Shown piece by piece: positions 1 through 6,179 of a stretch of DNA of 7,612 nucleotides. The DNA lies in the NCBI GenBank assembly GCA_012270355.1, contig JAAXIL010000199.1, forward strand, positions 1 through 7,612, written 5' to 3'. This DNA is from Psychrobacter sp. (GTDB lineage Bacteria; Pseudomonadota; Gammaproteobacteria; Pseudomonadales; Moraxellaceae). Every line of letters begins with the position of its first letter. Position 1 is the stretch's first letter. The translations under genes were made by a program, and so were the position numbers. The notes below the pieces were generated by a model. That model ran no database searches. It worked only from the letters and a program-made list of their open reading frames with translations, and was not told the DNA's origin.

Positions 1-31
1 TGCTTCGATAAGAAAGCTTCAATGTTTCATT

Positions 32-70
32 AAAAAAAAGCCAGTTCATTGGCATGCAATAAACTGACTT
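32..70 (-). terminator. Intrinsic terminator downstream of asd
   Basis: Read on the minus strand, an 8-bp stem (positions 62-69 with 39-46, including one G-U pair) continues after one mismatch into a 4-bp stem (57-60 with 48-51) around a 5-nt loop. A run of eight U follows immediately (the A-tract at 32-39). It lies about 46 bp past the asd stop codon and has the right orientation to end asd transcription. On the plus strand the G-U pair becomes a C-A mismatch and the poly-U is absent, so it is directional. Confidence 0.8.
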
Positions 71-115
71 ATTTAAAATTAACGAGTAACAACTGGCTAA
101 GTAGAAAACAATAAA

Positions 116-1261
116 TTAATTCGCTTGCTCACGGATAATACCGAGCATCCGCCGTAATGGTTCTGCCGCTCCCCAAAGCAATTGATCGCCAACTGTAAAT
201 GCCCCAAGGTATTCACCGCCCATATTGAGTTTGCGTAGTCGCCCGATGGCAACGGTTAACGTCCCTGTGACGGCAACGGGGGTCAGACGTTCAACAGCAG
301 CCTCTTTGGTGTCCTCTACCACGTCCAGCCACTGATTACCACTGTTTCGCAAGGCATCCTCAATGTCACTTAATGGAATGTCTTGTTTTAGTTTGATGGT
401 CAAGCCTTGAGCGTGGCAACGCATTGAACCAATCCGCACACAAAGTCCGTCGATTGGCACCACATCGTTACCCATATTCTTTAAAATTTTGTTGGTTTCA
501 ACGCCACCTTTCCACTCCTCACGTGACTGTTTGTTCTCAAGTTGGCTATCAATATAAGGAATTAAACTGCCTGCCAGTGGTACGCCAAAATGCTCAGTAG
601 GAAAATCTGGGCTACGCTGGGTGTCAGCAATTTTGCGGTCAATGTCCAAAATATTGCTGGCAGGGTCGGCAAGTTCATCACTGACAGCATCACGCAATAC
701 GCCCATGCCTTCGATCAGCTCACGCATGTTTTTAGCCCCCGAACCGCTAGCAGCTTGATAGGTCATGGCAGACACCCACTCAACCCAGCCTCGGTTGAAT
801 AATTCGCCAATCGCCATTAGCATCAGCGACACGGTGCAGTTGCCGCCGATAAAATCTTTTGTACCATTTGCCAGTGCCTCGTCAATCACAGCACGGTTGA
901 CAGGGTCAAGCACGATGACGCTGTCATCTTCCATCCTCAAACTGCTAGCAGCATCCACCCAATACTCGTTCCAACCTGAATCTCGCAACTCACCATGCAC
1001 GGCTTTGGTGTAATCGCCACCTTGACAGGTGATAATCACGTCGCATTTAGCAAGTTCATCAATATCATGTGCATCTTTTAGGGTGTTGGTGTCGTCGTTA
1101 TGCGTCACGCCATCAAAAGTTGGAGCGTCACCGCCCGCATTGCTGGTTGAGAAAAAAACGGGGGTAATACCATCAAAATCCCCTTCCTCGCTCATGCGAT
1201 TCATCAACACCGAACCGACCATGCCACGCCAGCCCACTAAACCTACCCGTAAATTACTCAT
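116..1261 (-). CDS. asd: Aspartate-semialdehyde dehydrogenase
   Basis: Asd catalyses the NADPH-dependent reductive dephosphorylation of L-aspartyl-4-phosphate to aspartate semialdehyde, the branch-point precursor of lysine/diaminopimelate, threonine and methionine. It acts in the cytoplasm. The 381-residue product is close to the usual length of the gammaproteobacterial form (E. coli about 367). The N-terminal nucleotide-binding loop is [12 protein letters not shown] (residues 9-20). The catalytic cysteine is Cys142 in [11 protein letters not shown], the substrate-contacting glutamine lies in [11 protein letters not shown] (168-178), and the substrate Arg276 and catalytic base His283 lie in [11 protein letters not shown]. 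The conserved [13 protein letters not shown] stretch is also intact. The ATG is preceded by AGAGGTG four bases upstream, which supports this start. It appears monocistronic, divergent from the EEP gene and followed by its own terminator. I saw no convincing promoter of its own in the 180-bp divergent gap. Identification is secure. Confidence 0.98.
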   Translation of the reverse strand: MSNLRVGLVGWRGMVGSVLMNRMSEEGDFDGITPVFFSTSNAGGDAPTFDGVTHNDDTNTLKDAHDIDELAKCDVIITCQGGDYTKAVHGELRDSGWNEYWVDAASSLRMEDDSVIVLDPVNRAVIDEALANGTKDFIGGNCTVSLMLMAIGELFNRGWVEWVSAMTYQAASGSGAKNMRELIEGMGVLRDAVSDELADPASNILDIDRKIADTQRSPDFPTEHFGVPLAGSLIPYIDSQLENKQSREEWKGGVETNKILKNMGNDVVPIDGLCVRIGSMRCHAQGLTIKLKQDIPLSDIEDALRNSGNQWLDVVEDTKEAAVERLTPVAVTGTLTVAIGRLRKLNMGGEYLGAFTVGDQLLWGAAEPLRRMLGIIREQAN

Positions 1262-1332
1262 TATTCACCTCTAAACGTCAAAACAGGTCTTCATAAACGT
1301 ATTATGATAACAGACAAACCACTTACCATGCC

Positions 1333-1360
1333 TTGCATTTGCAAAAAATGCAACTAAAAT
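1333..1360 (+). promoter_or_regulatory. Putative promoter with overlapping inverted repeat (possible operator)
   Basis: TTGCAT (1333-1338) and TAAAAT (1355-1360) are spaced by 16 bp and could serve as -35 and -10 for the EEP gene, although the -35 matches consensus poorly. An exact inverted repeat, TTGCATTT-N5-AAATGCAA (1333-1353), covers the whole spacer, where a repressor could block RNA polymerase. It also lies upstream of the divergent asd gene. I do not recognise the regulator. Part of the symmetry may simply reflect AT-rich sequence. Confidence 0.35.
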
Positions 1361-1382
1361 TCATGCGTGACTGCAAATTTTT

Positions 1383-1448
1383 ATGACTGAATTTTTTCAC
1401 CCATTTCTTAACCCGTTCTTCAACCAATGGCAGATGACCTATGCTTGA
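1383..1448 (+). other. Possible 21-codon upstream ORF overlapping the EEP start
   Basis: An ATG at 1383 opens 21 codons ending with TGA at 1446-1448, so it overlaps the first 8 bases of the EEP gene. The peptide starts MTEFFHPFLNPFF and has 7 aromatic residues in 21 (five Phe, one Trp, one Tyr). No good ribosome-binding site precedes it. It could couple translation to the EEP gene, whose own ribosome-binding site is also weak, or it could be chance. I have no homologue in mind. Confidence 0.2.
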
Positions 1449-2610
1449 AATCCTCTTTTATGTCATGCAAGCGTTGGCGGGCTTTATCGTGTTTGCAACC
1501 GTGTGGGGGCATGTGCCACTTGATTATTGGTGGGTGCGGGGGGTTGATTTTCCACGTATTCAGTTTATTGTGATTGGTGTCATTGCTTTAGCGGGATTGC
1601 TGTTTGCCTTAATCATGGGGATGGAGTGGACGATTTGGCAAACGCTTTTGACCCTAGCTTTGATTGGCTCTCTGGCTTGGCAACTTAGAATGGTATTGCC
1701 GTACACTGCCATTTGGCAAAAAGAAGTGCGTTCCGCATCCAACCTCAACAATCCCACCCAAATTAAATTGATGGTGGCTAATGTCCTTACTTCAAATGAC
1801 AATACCGATGCGCTTGTCAATTTGGTCAATCAGCAAACGCCCGATGTACTCATCACGCTCGAATCTGATAAAAAATGGGAAAATGCCCTAACTGCCATTG
1901 AACCAAATTATCCGTACACGGTTAAAATTCCGCTCGATAATTTATATGGCATGCATTTATATTCCCGTTTTGAGTTGATTGACCCAGAAGTGAAGTATCT
2001 GCTGGTTGAGGACATCCCATCGATTCATACCCAAATTCGCTTAACAGGCGGTGAGCATGACGGCAAGGTGATTTGGCTATATTGCTTACATCCCATGCCC
2101 CCCAGTCCAACCGAAGCAGATAAATCAACTACCCGGGATGCCGAGCTGTTGATGGTCGGCAAACACATTCATGACTCAGATAAAACAGTGATTTTGGCAG
2201 GTGACTTGAACGACGTGGCATGGTCAAAAACCACTCGCATGTTCCAACGTATCTCGCAACTGCTTGACCCTCGCATCGGGCGATTTTTTATCAATACCTT
2301 CCATGTAAAGTTTCCGTTTTTACGCTGGGCACTTGACCATATTTTCCATAGCCCGTGCTTTACGCTGGTTGATATTCAGCGGATGCCATCGATTGGCTCA
2401 GACCACTTTCCTGTACTCACCACATTGCAATACGAACCACAAGTGACCGGCGAGCAAGCCCAAAATGCCCCGACTTCATCGGCAAATGATGTACAAGATA
2501 CTTTAGAAAAAATTGAAGAAGGTAGAGAAGAGGGCGAAGAGATGTCAGAGGAGCATGACAGCGAATTGACTGATAATGATAAGCAAGTGATTAAGCGGAC
2601 AAGTAATTGA
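1441..2610 (+). CDS. Membrane-anchored endonuclease/exonuclease/phosphatase family protein
   Basis: This 389-residue protein has three hydrophobic segments at about residues 4-24, 40-60 and 63-83, followed by an EEP-fold hydrolase domain (about 107-331). Visible catalytic elements are Asn114 (KLMVANVLTSN), metal-binding Glu141 (DVLITLESD), His217 (YCLHPMPP), the GDLN motif with Asp255 and Asn257, and the closing LDH (298-300) and SDHFP (320-324) motifs. The set is complete, so a metal-dependent phosphodiesterase or phosphatase activity is expected, but the substrate (nucleic acid, phospholipid or sugar phosphate) cannot be read from sequence. The topology would place the catalytic domain on one face of the inner membrane; I infer the periplasm from an odd number of segments and an N-in start, with low certainty. 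A highly acidic tail (about 358-380) follows the domain. The ATG at 1441 lacks a strong Shine-Dalgarno sequence. It stands alone between a divergent asd and the predicted small-RNA gene. Confidence 0.88.
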   Translation: MLEILFYVMQALAGFIVFATVWGHVPLDYWWVRGVDFPRIQFIVIGVIALAGLLFALIMGMEWTIWQTLLTLALIGSLAWQLRMVLPYTAIWQKEVRSASNLNNPTQIKLMVANVLTSNDNTDALVNLVNQQTPDVLITLESDKKWENALTAIEPNYPYTVKIPLDNLYGMHLYSRFELIDPEVKYLLVEDIPSIHTQIRLTGGEHDGKVIWLYCLHPMPPSPTEADKSTTRDAELLMVGKHIHDSDKTVILAGDLNDVAWSKTTRMFQRISQLLDPRIGRFFINTFHVKFPFLRWALDHIFHSPCFTLVDIQRMPSIGSDHFPVLTTLQYEPQVTGEQAQNAPTSSANDVQDTLEKIEEGREEGEEMSEEHDSELTDNDKQVIKRTSN

Positions 2611-2643
2611 CCCTAATGTGTCAATGAGCATATTCAGTCATTC

Positions 2644-2661
2644 TGTAAGCCAAAGCGTACA
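2644..2661 (+). promoter_or_regulatory. GacA-box-like upstream activating sequence
   Basis: The palindrome TGTAAGCCAAAGCGTACA matches the GacA/UvrY upstream activating sequence known from pseudomonad rsm genes (TGTAAG-N6-CTTACA) at 11 of 12 defined positions; the single difference is CGTACA for CTTACA. Its centre lies about 65 bp upstream of the predicted small-RNA start, a position suited to activation by a response regulator. The match and spacing are seen in the sequence; binding by GacA is inferred. Confidence 0.6.
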
Positions 2662-2682
2662 AACCAAGACGTTTTTGTCGTC

Positions 2683-2711
2683 TAGGCAGACCAACCTTGA
2701 CGCCCTATAAT
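2683..2711 (+). promoter_or_regulatory. Sigma70-type promoter of the predicted small RNA
   Basis: A perfect TATAAT (2706-2711) lies 17 bp downstream of TAGGCA (2683-2688), which matches TTGACA at 4 of 6 positions. A good -10 with an imperfect -35 fits an activator-dependent promoter. Initiation is expected near the A at 2718. A separate AGACG-N7-CGTCT inverted repeat (2667-2683) lies between the GacA-like box and the -35 and could be another control site. Confidence 0.6.
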
Positions 2712-2717
2712 TCACTC

Positions 2718-2825
2718 ATCAACACATGGATATGCTAAGGATTAGCGAGGTGTTGAGTGAGATGGAACTCAAAACAGGAAGTAACGCACGAAGCCCAAAC
2801 CTTTTGCCCTAGGTTTGGGTTTTTT
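2718..2825 (+). ncRNA. Predicted CsrA/RsmA-sequestering small RNA (RsmY/RsmZ/CsrB type)
   Basis: The predicted transcript is about 108 nt, from just after a TATAAT box to a T-run terminator, with no plausible ORF. It carries four GGA motifs: ATGGA (2726-2730), AAGGA (2737-2741), ATGGA (2762-2766) and AGGA (2776-2779). Two sit in hairpin loops, the form CsrA/RsmA prefers: TGAG-ATGGAA-CTCA (2758-2771) has an exact ANGGAN hexaloop, and GCTA-AGGAT-TAGC (2734-2746, with an extra A-U possible) puts GGA in the loop. A 7-bp stem (2719-2725 with 2750-2756) encloses the first two motifs. With the GacA-box palindrome upstream, this is the architecture of Gac-controlled decoy RNAs that titrate the translational repressor CsrA/RsmA. 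Four motifs is at the low end for the family, so it may be one of several such RNAs. Alternatives are an unrelated small RNA or a processed 3' end of the upstream mRNA. I do not know whether it is already described in this lineage. Confidence 0.65.
2791..2825 (+). terminator. Strong intrinsic terminator of the predicted small RNA
   Basis: The perfect 9-bp stem CCCAAACCT/AGGTTTGGG (2794-2802 with 2811-2819) has an 8-nt loop and is followed at once by six T (2820-2825). It would also stop any read-through from the upstream EEP gene. On the minus strand there is no comparable U-tract, so it is not an obvious terminator for the convergent hydrolase gene. Confidence 0.9.
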
Positions 2826-2914
2826 GTTGCGTGTTAAACGTAAAATTCGAATGAGCGAGTGTGGAATGACTGCATTGAGCAGGTCTTCTTTCTCTTATGC
2901 ATTTGTGTTTGCTT

Positions 2915-3595
2915 TTACGTCCGCAAGAACCGTTCATGCTCTAGAAAATATACCGTTTGTTTGGCTACCGCATCGTTAATCAGCATGCCTGTATGCGAAA
3001 CGGGCAACACAATATGGTCTCGGGCATTGGGTAGGCGAGTTTCGCTAACAAATACCGTACCGTCGTGTTGTCCTTGTTCAGAGGGCAGTTTTTTTTGGCG
3101 TTTGTAATGCTCTAGCACCAATTGCCCTAAGCCGTATGGCGAGTTCCCTGCAATCACCCCCAAGCACACGTCATCGGGCAACGGTTCGATGTCGCCGTCC
3201 AGTCCCTTGCAATAGGCTCGTCCAACCAGTGGCGAGGCAAGCCGACTCACATAATCGGCACACACACTGCCCAAATGCGGTGTGCCTAACGTCACTGAGG
3301 GGGCAATTTGCCATTTTGGGTAACGATGAATAAAATCTCGCATCACCAAACCGCCCAAACTGTGGCCCACCAAATGCAAGGGCTCACTGGGATCATGGTT
3401 TGCCTTAAGCCAGTTATTTAAGCTTTTGCTGTGCATCTCGACGGGGTCAACAAGGCTATAATAGTCGTGTTGATGGGTGCGATAGCCTGCCGTTTTGAGC
3501 TTAGATGCCAACGGACGCATGATAAATGCCCGCTGATGCAAGCCATGAATCATCACCACAAGCGGTTTGGTCGAGTTTGGAATAGAGTCTGCCAT
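2915..3595 (-). CDS. Lipase-like alpha/beta hydrolase
   Basis: A cytoplasmic-looking serine hydrolase of about 226 residues with no signal peptide or membrane segment. Numbered from an in-frame GTG at 3604, the fold's markers are the oxyanion-hole HG (20-21, VVMIHGLHQ), the nucleophile elbow GHSLGG with Ser82, the GTPHLGS loop (107-113), Asp181 in DGTV and His204 in SHTGM. These give a complete Ser-Asp-His triad of the type seen in small lipases, esterases and PGAP1-like acylhydrolases. The substrate is unknown; an ester or lipid is the family expectation. I prefer the ATG at 3595, preceded by GAAAAG, over the GTG at 3604, which has no ribosome-binding site; the choice changes only three residues. 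It is convergent with the small-RNA gene and divergent from the DedA gene. No terminator is visible within about 80 bp after its stop. Confidence 0.88.
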   Translation of the reverse strand: MADSIPNSTKPLVVMIHGLHQRAFIMRPLASKLKTAGYRTHQHDYYSLVDPVEMHSKSLNNWLKANHDPSEPLHLVGHSLGGLVMRDFIHRYPKWQIAPSVTLGTPHLGSVCADYVSRLASPLVGRAYCKGLDGDIEPLPDDVCLGVIAGNSPYGLGQLVLEHYKRQKKLPSEQGQHDGTVFVSETRLPNARDHIVLPVSHTGMLINDAVAKQTVYFLEHERFLRT

Positions 3596-3703
3596 GCTTT
3601 TCACACAATTTGCATACGATGATCTTATTATTTAGGTATAGTGCTCAGTTTGCAAATGAGTTGTCTATTTAGATGTCTATTTTAGGAAGGGTTGGGAAGT
3701 GAC

Positions 3704-4330
3704 ATGAATCAAATCAGCGAGTGGGTGCTATCGATTATGGCGAAGTTTGGCTATCTGGGCATTGCCTTTGCCATGTTTGCCGAGAATGTGTTTCCGCCAA
3801 TTCCTTCTGAGGTCATCATGCCTGCGGCAGGGTTTGCCGTGTCGCAAGGTCAGCTAAACCTGATTTTGGTGATTGTCGCTGGTACGGTTGGCACGGTACT
3901 CGGGGCATTACCCCTGTATTACCTCGGGCGAGTGTTTGCCAAAGAGCGTTTGGTCAAAGTGACCGAAAAATATGGTAAATATGTGTTTGTGAAACCCGAT
4001 GATGTGCTGTCAGCGAGCGACTGGTTTGACAAACACGGCACAAAAGCGGTGTTTTTTGGGCGAATGGTGCCCGGAGTTCGCTCGCTGATTTCCATCCCTG
4101 CGGGCATGAACAACATGCCGATGATGCCGTTTTTGTTGCTCACTACCGCTGGGGCAAGCATTTGGACAACCTTACTCACGCTGGCGGGTTATCATTTTGG
4201 ACAAAATTACGCCATCATCGAAGAAACGCTTGCCCCGTATTCCAAAATATTTTTGGGACTGGCGGTGCTGATTGTGGTGGCATGGTTTGTTTGGCGGAAA
4301 GTGAAGCAAAATGGCGATGCGTCAAGATAA
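3704..4330 (+). CDS. DedA family inner-membrane protein
   Basis: This 208-residue polytopic protein belongs to the DedA/VTT family. Members act in envelope homeostasis, several as undecaprenyl-phosphate or phospholipid translocases, and loss of paralogues affects division and drug or pH tolerance in other bacteria. Family signatures are ENVFPPIPSEVIMPAAG (27-43, with acidic Glu27 and Glu36 in the re-entrant region), the GxVLGALPLYYLGR segment (about 63-76), and FFGRMVPGVRSLISIPAG (117-134), which contains the conserved arginines Arg120 and Arg126. A C-terminal membrane helix (about 181-197) ends in a basic tail. The ATG at 3704 is preceded by GGGAAG four bases upstream, with AGGAAGG further up, so I reject an in-frame TTG at 3692. 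The 3'-end is 78 bp from aroK and no terminator is visible between them. Which of the functionally distinct DedA subgroups it belongs to cannot be decided here. Confidence 0.93.
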   Translation: MNQISEWVLSIMAKFGYLGIAFAMFAENVFPPIPSEVIMPAAGFAVSQGQLNLILVIVAGTVGTVLGALPLYYLGRVFAKERLVKVTEKYGKYVFVKPDDVLSASDWFDKHGTKAVFFGRMVPGVRSLISIPAGMNNMPMMPFLLLTTAGASIWTTLLTLAGYHFGQNYAIIEETLAPYSKIFLGLAVLIVVAWFVWRKVKQNGDASR

Positions 4331-4351
4331 ATAATTTATTTCATTTTCCGT

Positions 4352-4357
4352 TATAAT
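4352..4357 (+). promoter_or_regulatory. Candidate -10 box upstream of aroK
   Basis: A perfect TATAAT lies 51 bp before the aroK start codon, in the gap after the DedA gene. The matching -35 region (about 4329-4335) is only AT-rich and poor. It would give a leader of roughly 45 nt. Transcription of aroK from the DedA promoter is an alternative. Confidence 0.35.
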
Positions 4358-4408
4358 GCTTGTCTATAAATTTGTTTTATTATACGCCAACGCCTACCCA
4401 TACTTTTT

Positions 4409-4987
4409 ATGCCAAACGCCAAACCTGCTGACCCTACCGAATCTAACTTGCCCATGCCATCAATCTTTATTGTCGGGGCGATGGGGGCGGGTAAACCGAC
4501 GGTGGGTAAGTTGCTCGCTCGGCATTTCGCTCGGCTTTTTGTGGACAGTGACCAGCATATCGAACAGCAAACGGGGGCGGATATCCCTTGGATTTTTGCC
4601 AAAGAGGGCGAGGCAGGGGTTCGAGAGCGGGAACGGCGAGCGATTGAGGAATTAACTGCCATGCCAGGCATCGTGCTGGCAACAGGGGGTGGGGCAGTGC
4701 TCAATCCACACAACCGTGAGCATCTCAAAAATCGAGGCATTACTATTTATCTGCAAGCCTCGATTGACGTGCAACTTGCCCGCACTGCAAAGGATAAAAG
4801 CCGACCTTTGTTGCAATCGCCCAATCCAAGACAAGTACTGGAAGACTTAAACCGTATTCGCTCGCCTTTGTATCAAGAGGTCGCAGATGTGAGTGTGAGG
4901 ACTGCCGACGTGGATGCTCGCCAAATTCTAAAAACTTTGGGTGATGCGTTGGCAGAACAGTATCCGCAGTGGGTTGAACCCTATTAA
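4409..4987 (+). CDS. aroK: Shikimate kinase (AroK), with atypical P-loop
   Basis: Shikimate kinase phosphorylates the 3-hydroxyl of shikimate with ATP in the chorismate pathway, in the cytoplasm. The 192-residue product fits the family, with a short N-terminal extension. Visible elements are the P-loop GAMGAGKPT (23-31), the shikimate-binding DSD (46-48), GEAGVRERE (67-75, with Arg72), the glycine-rich ATGGGAV (91-97), and the lid KDKSRPLLQ (128-136, with Arg132). Two key positions are unusual: the Ser/Thr that should follow the P-loop lysine is Pro30 (CCG), and the normally phenylalanine residue before Arg72 is Val71 (GTT). Each could arise by one base change. The frame is otherwise intact and well conserved. 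I chose the ATG at 4409; another in-frame ATG at 4454 starts just before the first strand and would remove 15 residues, and neither has a clear ribosome-binding site. aroB follows after 67 bp. Confidence 0.95.
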   Translation: MPNAKPADPTESNLPMPSIFIVGAMGAGKPTVGKLLARHFARLFVDSDQHIEQQTGADIPWIFAKEGEAGVRERERRAIEELTAMPGIVLATGGGAVLNPHNREHLKNRGITIYLQASIDVQLARTAKDKSRPLLQSPNPRQVLEDLNRIRSPLYQEVADVSVRTADVDARQILKTLGDALAEQYPQWVEPY

Positions 4988-5054
4988 ACCAAGACTCAAA
5001 CCAGCCCGATAAACCCAACTCAATAAATAACACAAAAAGAACTAATCAGCCATC

Positions 5055-6122
5055 ATGCAAACCCTAACCGTTCAAACGCCAAGCCACGCCTATCCCATTC
5101 ATATTACAAGTAGAGAAAATTGGGGGGAGGCTGTCCGTCCTTTTATAAAAGGCAAGCAAGTGATGATTGTCAGTAATGACACGGTAGCCCCCTTGTATCT
5201 TGAGCCATTGCAAACGAATTTGGCACAAACTCACACCGTGCAGACGGTGATTTTGCCTGATGGTGAACAATATAAAAATCAAGCACATATCGACCGCATT
5301 TATGATGCCCTTATGGACGCTCATGCCAGTCGAGATGTCACTTTAATTGCCCTCGGTGGCGGGGTGATTGGCGACATGACCGGGTTTGCATCAGCGTCGT
5401 TTATGCGGGGCGTGAATTTTATCCAAATCCCAACGACGTTATTGGCTCAAGTTGATTCGAGTGTCGGAGGCAAAACAGGCATCAATCATCCCAAAGGCAA
5501 AAACATGATTGGGGCGTTTTGGCAACCGCAGTTCGTGCTATGCGACATGAATACGCTTAAAACCTTACCAAGGCGTGAGTTGTCGGCAGGTATGGCGGAA
5601 GTCATCAAGTATGCTTTGATTATGGACGCAGGCTTTTTGACGTGGCTTGAAGACAACATGGATGCCTTGATGACTCTTGACGAGACTGTGATTGGTGAAG
5701 CGGTAGCCCGTTGTTGTCAACACAAAGCCGATGTGGTTGCCGAGGATGAGCGGGAGGCGGGCAAACGGGCGTTGCTAAATTTTGGGCACACCTTTGGGCA
5801 CGTTATTGAAACGCATGAAGGCTATGGTAACTGGTTACATGGCGAGGCGGTTGCAGTGGGCATGGTGCAGGCGTGTCAGTTGTCACAGGTGATGGGCTGG
5901 ATAACCGATGCCGACACTCAGCGAGTGATTCGCTTGCTTGAACGGGCTGACTTACCGACCAAACCCCCTGCCATTGACGCATCAACCGCCCGAAACTTAA
6001 TGATGCACGATAAAAAGGTCAAGTCGGGCACATTACGGCTTATTTTGCTTAAAGCATTGGGGGAAGCTGTCGTTACGTCGGATTTTGATGAGACTAAGCT
6101 ATTGGCAGTTTTGGGCGATTGA
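5055..6122 (+). CDS. aroB: 3-Dehydroquinate synthase
   Basis: AroB converts 3-deoxy-D-arabino-heptulosonate 7-phosphate to 3-dehydroquinate, the second step of the shikimate pathway, using NAD+ and a divalent metal. The 355-residue product has the family length. The NAD-binding region includes LPDGEQYK (67-74) and [11 protein letters not shown] (101-111). The substrate-binding stretch is [17 protein letters not shown] (134-150). Expected metal ligands are Glu182 ([10 protein letters not shown]), His245 (NFGHTFGH) and His262 (WLHGEAV), all present. The basic DKKVKSG segment (319-325) near the C-terminus is also typical. It lies 67 bp after aroK on the same strand, and the two are probably cotranscribed as in many gammaproteobacteria. 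The start has only a weak AAAGAA ribosome-binding site about 14 bases upstream. I see nothing abnormal in the enzyme. Confidence 0.98.
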   Translation: MQTLTVQTPSHAYPIHITSRENWGEAVRPFIKGKQVMIVSNDTVAPLYLEPLQTNLAQTHTVQTVILPDGEQYKNQAHIDRIYDALMDAHASRDVTLIALGGGVIGDMTGFASASFMRGVNFIQIPTTLLAQVDSSVGGKTGINHPKGKNMIGAFWQPQFVLCDMNTLKTLPRRELSAGMAEVIKYALIMDAGFLTWLEDNMDALMTLDETVIGEAVARCCQHKADVVAEDEREAGKRALLNFGHTFGHVIETHEGYGNWLHGEAVAVGMVQACQLSQVMGWITDADTQRVIRLLERADLPTKPPAIDASTARNLMMHDKKVKSGTLRLILLKALGEAVVTSDFDETKLLAVLGD

Positions 6123-6179
6123 TTTTAATCATACAAATTCTAGCAACGCAATTATTGTAATAAGCAGGACGATTTATTC

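Noticed and set aside
590..1274. Plus-strand open frames across asd
   Set aside because: They lie antisense to a well-conserved enzyme, have no family motifs, and are explained as shadows of asd.
2606..2625. Hairpin ATTGAC-N8-GTCAAT at the EEP stop codon as a terminator
   Set aside because: The stem is only 6 bp and AT-rich, with no T-run after it. The strong terminator at 2791-2825 would end read-through instead.
2701..2825. 4.5S (SRP), 6S, RNase P or tmRNA, or a riboswitch
   Set aside because: The conserved SRP GGAAGGA-type loop, long 6S duplex with central bubble, tmRNA alanine acceptor and known riboswitch cores were not seen. No same-strand gene follows the terminator for a riboswitch to control.
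3610..3642. DedA promoter from TTGCAT (3610) and TATAGT (3637)
   Set aside because: The spacing of 21 bp is too long for a sigma70 promoter and no better pairing was found.
3692..3703. TTG start four codons upstream for the DedA gene
   Set aside because: The ATG at 3704 has a well-placed GGGAAG; the TTG would place that purine-rich site inside the coding sequence.
4351..5033. Minus-strand open frames across aroK
   Set aside because: They overlap a recognised enzyme gene, have no start signals, and show no recognisable domains.
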